Assembly (NCBI GenBank): GCA_030630395.1
Contig: DAOVNE010000004.1
Location: forward strand, 1-18,000
DNA length: 18,000 nucleotides
Origin: Candidatus Eiseniibacteriota bacterium
GTDB lineage: Bacteria; Joyebacterota; Joyebacteria; Joyebacterales; Joyebacteraceae
Direction of reading: 5' to 3'
Shown here: positions 1 through 5,539 of the stretch, piece after piece
How positions within the stretch are numbered: the first letter of the stretch is position 1
Layout of the letters: each line of letters starts with the position of its first letter
Translations under genes and position numbers: made by a program
The notes under the pieces: generated by a model
Database searches by the model: none
What the model saw: only the letters and a program-made list of their open reading frames with translations
What the model was told of the DNA's origin: nothing

Positions 1-28
1 CCAGGATTCTGAGGTGGTTCTTGGCCAT
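1..28 (-). CDS. Response regulator, N-terminus only (partial)
   Basis: Only the first nine codons lie in the window, reading M-A-K-N-H-L-R-I-L from an ATG at 28. A basic start followed by a hydrophobic strand (xxxRIL) is how CheY-type receiver domains begin, where V-V-D-D-[DE] normally follows. A GGGGAG Shine-Dalgarno lies nine bases before the ATG. The gene follows the histidine kinase on the same strand after a 75-nt gap, which is a standard two-component arrangement. From context it would be the kinase's partner, possibly NtrC-like. With nine residues visible, this call rests on position and the start motif alone. Confidence 0.5.
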
Positions 29-103
29 CCGGACATGCTCCCCGATATGCTCGAATGCTCGCCGGGCTGTCGTGGCGTCCACGCTGCCCTGACAAGCCGG
101 CCG

Positions 104-1951
104 CTAGCCCAAGCCTCCGCTCGATTTTCCAGGCGATGTCGTGAACACCATCGAGAACGTCGTTCCCGTCCCCTTCGTGCTCGTGACATGGATGTGGCCG
201 CCGTTCTGTTCCACAAGCCGCGATACTATCGTCAATCCCAGCCCGGTTCCTGTCGGCTTCGTCGTGTAGAACGGTTCGAACAGCTTCGCCTGCTCCTGCT
301 CACTCATCCCATCACCGGTGTCTGTGACTTCAATAGCGACGTGCGGCGGTCGCGCGTCTGCGCTCGCCAGGGTCGCGCCACCCTCGGGAGCAACGATCGT
401 CGTTGTCACCTTGAGCGTCCCGCCGTCTCCCATCGCTTCCATTCCGTTCAGAAGCACATTGAGAAGCGCCTGACGCACCTGTCTCGCATCCACGAGGATG
501 TGCGGCAGCTTCTCGGCCAGCTCGGTGACGATCTTGACGTTCTTGAAATCCGCATCCTCCGAAACGAGCGAGAGCGCGTCCTCGACGATGGCGTTCGTGT
601 CGCTCGGACGGATCTCAGCAACGACAGGCTTCGCGAAATCAAGCAGCTCCTGCACGACTCGATCAAGTCGCTCAACCTCTTCGATCATGATATCGGAGTA
701 TCGCTCCTCCTCAGACCCCGGACTGAACTTGCTGCGGAGGAACTGTGCAAACCCTTTGATCGAGCTTAGGGGATTGCGCACCTCGTGAGCCACGCCGGCC
801 GCAAGTCTGCCGAGTGAGGCGAGGTGACGTCCTCGCTCCAACTCACCCTTCAGCTCCTCGATCTCGCGCAGGTCCTGGTAGAGCAGGACCGCTCCCGCTC
901 GCTTCCCGTCCTCGCCCCGGAGCAGCGATGCGCTAACCGAGACGGGGATCTTCTCCCCCCCGACGACGGCTATCGCTTCCACTTCCACTATGTTCTTCTC
1001 ACCGCGCAGCACGAGGTCTACTCCCACGCTCTCCGGACCGGGATCGAGACCGGCCACATCGTCGAGAGCTCGTCCAACCACGTCGGCATTACCCAGTCCA
1101 AACAGAGTGCGCGCCCGCGAGTTCACGGTCACGATGTGCCCATCGGCGTCGACGGACATCAGCCCGTTCGCCATGCTTTCAATGACGTTCTCCGTGTACG
1201 TGCGCATGTTGGCGAGCGCCGTCTGCGTCGTACGATATGCAGACGTCACAAAGAGGAAGTAGATGGCGGCTCCACCGACCACGATCAGGATGGTGGCCAG
1301 AAGAATGGTGCGATTGCGCGAGAGGGCGAACGTCGCCTCGATCTCACTGGGATCGAGCGCCACTACTCCGTAGACGCGTGTTGGGTGCGACAGATCGATA
1401 GGCCTTCCCAAGAGCTCGGACAGGCGTACTACCACTGCCTGCATGTCACAGCGCGGCCTCATTCTGCGCCCGAACTGTCGTGGTGGCGGCTCGCAGAGCA
1501 TTGCCGGATGTATGTCGATGGCCGTCACGTACTGCTGAAGGGTGTGCCCCTCGATGGTAACGCGCTTCTTGTGAATGGGTGATGCGTCCAGTCTGTCCTC
1601 CGCCGGCAGCCAGCCGATGTGAGGTGCGCCGACCATCGCAGTGTCGCTGTGCGCGACAACAATTCCATCGGAATCGAGAAGGGCAAGATACTCAGCCTGG
1701 CTGCGGTTGGCAGCTTCGGAGAGGAAGAACTCGAGACGTGACAGCTGCCACCTGGGAGAGACAAGCTCGGTTCTGAGATCGGTACTCAGAAACATGAGCA
1801 TCGCGCCTGCCTTGCGCTCCATGCCGTCAGCCACGTGCAGCCGCCCTCTTTCGATGTCGCGCATCGATGTGACCACGACCACGGCTGCGATAACGAAGAC
1901 GCCGACGATGATCGACGTAATGGGGATGTATGTGACTCGGGACCTTCTCAA
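104..1951 (-). CDS. Membrane-bound PAS-domain sensor histidine kinase (NtrB/ZraS-like)
   Basis: A 615-aa sensor kinase. Residues 8-30 are a transmembrane helix and about 31-212 an extracytoplasmic sensor region, with a PDC/Cache-like stretch (LALLDSDGIVVAHSD) near 89-103. Residues 215-237 form a second helix. A PAS domain spans about 252-360 (VIESMANGLMSVDADG). The HisKA phosphorylation box is GVAHEVRNPLSS with His389. The ATPase has an N-box near 498-505, G1 DTGDGM at 544-549 and G2 GTGLGL at 568-573, so all catalytic elements are present. The start is TTG at 1951: a stop codon lies just upstream in frame and GGGAG sits six bases before it. The class usually pairs with sigma-54-dependent response regulators, and a regulator follows directly. 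It lies 223 bp beyond the peptide operon on the same strand and may have its own promoter. Its ligand is unknown. Confidence 0.93.
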   Translation of the reverse strand: MRRSRVTYIPITSIIVGVFVIAAVVVVTSMRDIERGRLHVADGMERKAGAMLMFLSTDLRTELVSPRWQLSRLEFFLSEAANRSQAEYLALLDSDGIVVAHSDTAMVGAPHIGWLPAEDRLDASPIHKKRVTIEGHTLQQYVTAIDIHPAMLCEPPPRQFGRRMRPRCDMQAVVVRLSELLGRPIDLSHPTRVYGVVALDPSEIEATFALSRNRTILLATILIVVGGAAIYFLFVTSAYRTTQTALANMRTYTENVIESMANGLMSVDADGHIVTVNSRARTLFGLGNADVVGRALDDVAGLDPGPESVGVDLVLRGEKNIVEVEAIAVVGGEKIPVSVSASLLRGEDGKRAGAVLLYQDLREIEELKGELERGRHLASLGRLAAGVAHEVRNPLSSIKGFAQFLRSKFSPGSEEERYSDIMIEEVERLDRVVQELLDFAKPVVAEIRPSDTNAIVEDALSLVSEDADFKNVKIVTELAEKLPHILVDARQVRQALLNVLLNGMEAMGDGGTLKVTTTIVAPEGGATLASADARPPHVAIEVTDTGDGMSEQEQAKLFEPFYTTKPTGTGLGLTIVSRLVEQNGGHIHVTSTKGTGTTFSMVFTTSPGKSSGGLG

Positions 1952-1990
1952 GCCGGACTCCCGGGGAGGCTTCTATCGACACTCTCGCCC

Positions 1991-2016
1991 GCCGTCCACG
2001 ACGGCCGTCCACGGCG
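1991..2016. repeat. Tandem 13-bp repeat upstream of the histidine kinase
   Basis: Two adjacent copies of GCCGTCCACGRCG differ at one base (A or G). They lie 40-65 bp before the kinase start, in the gap between the permease and kinase genes. Because GCCG and CGGC occur on both sides, the stretch can also fold on itself. It could be an operator or an incidental GC-rich repeat. I see no convincing gene in the surrounding gap (1952-2174), and no clear intrinsic terminator for the upstream operon. Confidence 0.4.
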
Positions 2017-2174
2017 GCCGTGCCGACGTGGCTGTGCCAAGACTCGATGCGGACGGGTGCGCAAGTCGGAATACAGCAGTTTTTGATTAGACACCAGGAG
2101 AGACGAGGAGAGCAAGGACAATCGCGGAGAGTGCACCGTACGGGAGACAGGTGCGGTTTGTGTGAGATGGAGCG

Positions 2175-3014
2175 TCAGTACTCACGAAGCGTTCCGGTGA
2201 CCCGGACATGGTCGCACGCTCGTCCGAGAACAATGAGGCCGACCACGACCGAGACAGCGGCCGATACCAGGAGAAAGACAAGGTGTGTGGTGGTGGACGC
2301 GGCGCCGGCAATGGCGGTGGACGCGGCCTGAGTCGACCCGCGAAACCCGGCCCGGACCACAGGGAGAACGTGCGATGTGGGAAACACCCAGGCTGCCCTC
2401 TGCAGCCAGATGGGCATGAGCGAGACCGGGAAGTAGACACCGCCGAGCAATCCTGAAAGCGTTCCGAACGCCCACGACACGGGCTCCCCCTCCTTGAAGA
2501 TCATGATGAGGCCGGCCGAGACAAGCCCGATTCCACTCACTGTCAGGGAGTAGAGGATCACTGCCGCAAGCGCAGTGAGTGTGACCGGAATCGTCACATT
2601 GAGCAGGACCAGGACGATCACTGCCAGCCCGAGCACTGCGCCCTGTCCGATGATGGTCTCCGATAGCCCCGCCAGGAACACGAGCAACGTGATGGACCTG
2701 CCGCTCGACACGAGTTGCTCGAAGGTACCCTGGAGTTGTTCCCGCCTGACGGCCTTGCGGAAGGCGTGAAGCCCCGAGGCGGCGACACCGTGAACGGCTA
2801 CACCGATGAGCGCGAAGGCCGTGTAGGTCATCCCCACTTCATCCTCGAAGCCGGGCCCCGCCAGTTCCACGACCCTCCCCACAAACAGAAAGGTGATCGC
2901 GGACAGGATAAGTGACGCGAACCCCAGAAGCAGCTTCGACCGGTAGCTCGCGTACGTCAGTGCGCTCCTCACAACGAAGGCCCAGGCGAGATTCATGACG
3001 TCCCGTGACATCAT
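2175..3014 (-). CDS. ABC-2 type transporter permease
   Basis: A 279-aa polytopic inner-membrane protein with about six hydrophobic segments: roughly residues 28-48, 64-84, 108-138, 144-172, 180-202 and 245-266. The layout fits the ABC-2 family that exports drugs, lipids, polysaccharides or peptides. The stretch GGVYFPVSLMPIWLQ at about 191-205 is the typical ABC-2 motif before the penultimate helix, where a P-x-x-x-[LM]-P pattern is common. The ATG start overlaps the stop of the ATPase gene by 4 nt, so the two are translationally coupled and form one transporter. It has no peptidase domain, so a leader peptide would not be cleaved by this exporter. It is the last gene of the peptide operon and is the likely export route for the modified peptides; that substrate is inferred from context. 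Confidence 0.9.
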   Translation of the reverse strand: MMSRDVMNLAWAFVVRSALTYASYRSKLLLGFASLILSAITFLFVGRVVELAGPGFEDEVGMTYTAFALIGVAVHGVAASGLHAFRKAVRREQLQGTFEQLVSSGRSITLLVFLAGLSETIIGQGAVLGLAVIVLVLLNVTIPVTLTALAAVILYSLTVSGIGLVSAGLIMIFKEGEPVSWAFGTLSGLLGGVYFPVSLMPIWLQRAAWVFPTSHVLPVVRAGFRGSTQAASTAIAGAASTTTHLVFLLVSAAVSVVVGLIVLGRACDHVRVTGTLREY

Positions 3015-3676
3015 TCACACCCCAATTCCACGACCTGTTCGCAGAAGCGCGACTCCCCCATCCTGTGAGTCGCCATCACGAGGGCGCATCCGTCCTTGAG
3101 CCTCCGCTCGATCGCGGAACACACGAGAGCGCACCCGACGACGTCCAGAGAAGCAAACGGCTCATCCAGAAGAAGGAGCTCCGGCCCACCAAGAAAGGCC
3201 CTCGCCACAGCCAGTCGCGAGCCGGTTCCCCTGGAAAGCCGGCCGGCGCGCACGTTCAGCCACGGCTCCAGACAAAGCTCTTCCGCCACGCGGTCGATGG
3301 CCGAAGACAGTCCCCTGCCACTAAGACCGGCGAGACGCCCGAAGAATGCGAGGTTCATTCTGGTCGTCAGCCTCACATAGAACGAGCGCTCGGCGCCAAG
3401 GGAGACCCCTACACGGCGTCGAACATGCGCTGCCCGGTGAGTCACGTTGAAGCCGCAGACTACGGCACGCCCGAGCGACGGCTTGAGGAGTCCGGTGGCA
3501 ATGCGGAGCGCCGTGCTCTTTCCGGCGCCGTTCGGACCGATGAGAGCGGCCGCCTCGCCCGGCGCCACGGTGAAGCTGAGATCTCTCAGCGCGTCCAGTC
3601 TCTGCCCGCGGCGCAGGAAGTGTTTGCCGACGCCTGTGAACTCCAGGGCCTTCATTGCAGAACCCATAACTCTCAC
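3011..3676 (-). CDS. ABC transporter ATP-binding protein
   Basis: A 221-aa ABC ATPase that powers the permease encoded next to it. Walker A is GPNGAGKST (47-55), Walker B LLLLDEP (167-173), the D-loop follows at SLD, and the H-loop is His204. The signature is LSRGTGSRLAVARA (147-160) rather than LSGGQ. The Q-loop position reads GAERSFYVRLT, with Glu in place of Gln; both features are common in the ABC-2 exporter ATPases that carry an ERSFY-RLT motif. The start is GTG at 3676, which overlaps the TGA of the FG-GAP gene by 4 nt. ATG codons at 3667 and 3655 are alternatives, and MKALEF at 3655 aligns best with the usual domain start. At about 220 residues it is slightly short, but the core motifs are intact. 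Confidence 0.93.
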   Translation of the reverse strand: MRVMGSAMKALEFTGVGKHFLRRGQRLDALRDLSFTVAPGEAAALIGPNGAGKSTALRIATGLLKPSLGRAVVCGFNVTHRAAHVRRRVGVSLGAERSFYVRLTTRMNLAFFGRLAGLSGRGLSSAIDRVAEELCLEPWLNVRAGRLSRGTGSRLAVARAFLGGPELLLLDEPFASLDVVGCALVCSAIERRLKDGCALVMATHRMGESRFCEQVVELGCE

Positions 3677-5139
3677 CGTTCATTCCCGCCCGCTGCGACC
3701 CCATCAGCCACAACCCCGCCGGCGACCACGCGGAACTCGAACGCCTTGATACTCTGGGTGCGCGCGCTTATCACGATGAGATCATCCCCGCCGTCGCCGT
3801 TCACATCACACACGAGCACATCCGACACCCCGATGCCATCGGGGAGAGCAACGATCTCCTCGCCTGTTTCCCGCCTGAGCACCTGGGCGCCTCGCTCATG
3901 CCACGCCACGAGACACGATACGGCGGCTCGGCCTGATCCTGCGTTCCCGAGCGCGACGGGCACGGGCGCGTCGTAGACATCACCTCCGAGGTCAACTTCC
4001 CAGACGCGCCTCTCCCACTTGGGCGCTGCCGCGTACAGCATGCCGTCACTACAGCCAAAGACAAGCTCACAGCCGGCTGAGCCATCCACATCGACCGGCG
4101 CCATCTCGCCTATCGGTTCCCCGGTCCCTGCGATCGCGTCTCTGATGAAACGCGGCAGTCGCTTGCTGGCTAGCACTTCCCTGTGAGACTCGTTGCCGAA
4201 CAGCACGCGAACCAGTTCATCGCCTGTCGCTCCATCCAGAACGATAAGTGCGCCGGCGAAGCAACCGACGGCGACCTCGTTGTACCCATCACCGGTCAGA
4301 TCTGCGACGACGGGCACATTGCTGGCGACACCCTCGGGGTTCAGGCGGCCCTTCTTACCCAGCTTCAAGCTCCAGAGATCGTCGCCGGCCGATGAGACAC
4401 ATTTGAGGACGTTCGCGTTCTCCACGACCAGGATCTCCGACGCACCGTCCCCGTCGATATCGGCGCACTTGAGCTTCGACAACCCGTCCCCGAACACGCT
4501 GCTGTCATGCGTAGCGATCCTTCTCCAGCGTTCGACGAGGCCGGGAAGTTCCAGGGCCACCATGTAATCGCTCTTGTCGCCGCGAACAGTCACGATTATG
4601 AGTTGCTCTCCGGATGTCGTTCGCGCAACGCCGACACCACGGACCTTCCCTGACAGCCCGCACTCCGCGAGGGCCTTGCCGGTGGCGCCGCTCTGAATCA
4701 GAACGCTGCACGCGAAACACGTCACTACATCCCCCCCCGGAGAGCCCGGGAGGTCGACCGCGAGCACATGGACCGCAGCCGCGTAATCGGCGCGCCAGAT
4801 CTCAACCTCTTCCTCGAGTTCGAGCGCGATCACCGTGGAGGATTCCCTCCCCTTGCCCATTGTCACGATGGCATCGCGAATCCCATCCCCGTCGAGGTCC
4901 GCAAGAAGCGCCTCGGCGACGTTCGCGCCCGCGACGCCGAGGTTCATCGCCCACAGTTCGTTCAGCCTCACTGAGCCGGCGACCACCGGCGAGGCTATGT
5001 CCGACGTCGAGGACGCCTCCACGCCGGCACCGGCATGCGCCGCGGTGAGTGCCCCTGCACACAGGATCGCTGCGACTGTGATGACCCCTATCGATCGCGT
5101 CGCCATGGCGCCCACAGAACACCCACACGCGGCTCTCAT
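3673..5139 (-). CDS. Secreted FG-GAP/VCBS beta-propeller protein
   Basis: A 488-aa exported protein. A signal peptide lies at about residues 14-37: MATRS, then a hydrophobic core, ending at AHA-GA. At least five calcium-binding FG-GAP-like loops follow: DLDGDGIRDA (81-90), DIDGDGASE (227-235), DLTGDGYNE (280-288), DVDGSAGCE (350-358) and DVNGDGGDD (445-453). Each sits between short beta-strands, as in a seven-bladed propeller. It also has several Cys residues. The start at 5139 is supported by AGGGGGA a few bases upstream; it begins ten bases after the second peptide's stop, and its own stop overlaps the ATPase start. Lying between the precursor peptides and their probable exporter, it may bind, display or sense the exported peptide. 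That role is inferred from gene order only. Confidence 0.88.
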   Translation of the reverse strand: MRAACGCSVGAMATRSIGVITVAAILCAGALTAAHAGAGVEASSTSDIASPVVAGSVRLNELWAMNLGVAGANVAEALLADLDGDGIRDAIVTMGKGRESSTVIALELEEEVEIWRADYAAAVHVLAVDLPGSPGGDVVTCFACSVLIQSGATGKALAECGLSGKVRGVGVARTTSGEQLIIVTVRGDKSDYMVALELPGLVERWRRIATHDSSVFGDGLSKLKCADIDGDGASEILVVENANVLKCVSSAGDDLWSLKLGKKGRLNPEGVASNVPVVADLTGDGYNEVAVGCFAGALIVLDGATGDELVRVLFGNESHREVLASKRLPRFIRDAIAGTGEPIGEMAPVDVDGSAGCELVFGCSDGMLYAAAPKWERRVWEVDLGGDVYDAPVPVALGNAGSGRAAVSCLVAWHERGAQVLRRETGEEIVALPDGIGVSDVLVCDVNGDGGDDLIVISARTQSIKAFEFRVVAGGVVADGVAAGGNER

Positions 5140-5148
5140 CTCTTCCCC

Positions 5149-5316
5149 CTAGTAATCGACGAGACAGACGTCTCTGTTGCCGCAGCTTCCGAAATCAAAC
5201 CCGCACTGATCGACAGAGCCGCAGTCTCCCCAGTCAATGAAGATGTAGCACAAGAGCGAGTCCGGCACAGCACCCGACGAGTCCGGACCGCCGTTCGCCA
5301 ACCTGAGATGATTCAT
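5149..5316 (-). CDS. Cys/Asp-rich RiPP precursor peptide 2
   Basis: A 55-residue peptide from ATG 5316 to TAG 5149, with AAGGGG eight bases before the start. It begins MNHLRLANG, matching the neighbouring peptide's start (MKHMKLANG), and then runs through a Ser/Pro/Asp linker to a core with five Cys at 23, 32, 38, 45 and 51. Each Cys is followed at short range by Asp: C23-D28, C32-D36, C38-D41, C45-D49 and C51-D54. Two CxxxDxC modules (CGSVDQC and CGNRDVC) and the end CLVD have direct counterparts in peptide 1. CxxxD spacing is the crosslinking motif of freyrasin-type ranthipeptides, in which a radical SAM enzyme joins Cys sulfur to the Asp beta-carbon. It sits 38 nt after peptide 1 and 10 nt before the FG-GAP gene. 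It has no Gly-Gly cleavage site and no signal peptide. Confidence 0.85.
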   Translation of the reverse strand: MNHLRLANGGPDSSGAVPDSLLCYIFIDWGDCGSVDQCGFDFGSCGNRDVCLVDY

Positions 5317-5354
5317 CGTCTGATCCCCTTCCCAAACATCACCGCCCCCTGCAC

Positions 5355-5534
5355 CTACCCCGTATCAATGAAGCAGTTGTCATGCTGCTCGCATCCGCAC
5401 CCAGCATCCAGGATCCAGCAGAGATCCGACGAAGGACACTGTGAATAATCGACAAAACATATCTCGCTCGTCTCCGATTGCGCCGCGACCTCGGCCGTCC
5501 CTCTGATGCCGTTCGCCAGCTTCATGTGCTTCAA
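5355..5534 (-). CDS. Cys/Asp-rich RiPP precursor peptide 1
   Basis: A 59-residue peptide beginning MKHMKLANG and ending CFIDTG. Six Cys lie at 26, 33, 39, 46, 48 and 54. Cys-Asp pairs are C26-D29, C33-D37, C39-D43, C48-D52 and C54-D57. The CxxxDxC units are CPSSDLC and CEQHDNC. I chose the TTG at 5534 because AGGGGGTGAT, almost a perfect anti-Shine-Dalgarno complement, lies at ideal distance from it, and because the resulting nine-residue start aligns without gaps to MNHLRLANG of peptide 2. A GTG at 5543 (overlapping the radical SAM stop) and an ATG at 5525 are alternatives. Immediate coupling to a SPASM radical SAM gene makes it the probable substrate. The chemistry is inferred from the ranthipeptide family and has not been shown here. 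Confidence 0.87.
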   Translation of the reverse strand: MKHMKLANGIRGTAEVAAQSETSEICFVDYSQCPSSDLCWILDAGCGCEQHDNCFIDTG

Positions 5535-5539
5535 CCCTA

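Noticed and set aside
1948..2136. 62-residue minus-strand frame between the permease and the kinase
   Set aside because: It overlaps the kinase start, is very Arg/Ser/Pro-rich and has no ribosome-binding site. It is treated as chance.
3005..3976. 323-residue plus-strand frame opposite the ABC ATPase and the end of the propeller gene
   Set aside because: It is antisense to clear ABC motifs and FG-GAP loops, with low-complexity composition and no recognisable domain.
5035..5448. 137-residue plus-strand frame opposite the peptide genes
   Set aside because: It has no family resemblance and no ribosome-binding site of note, while the minus strand holds two paralogous peptides with good sites.
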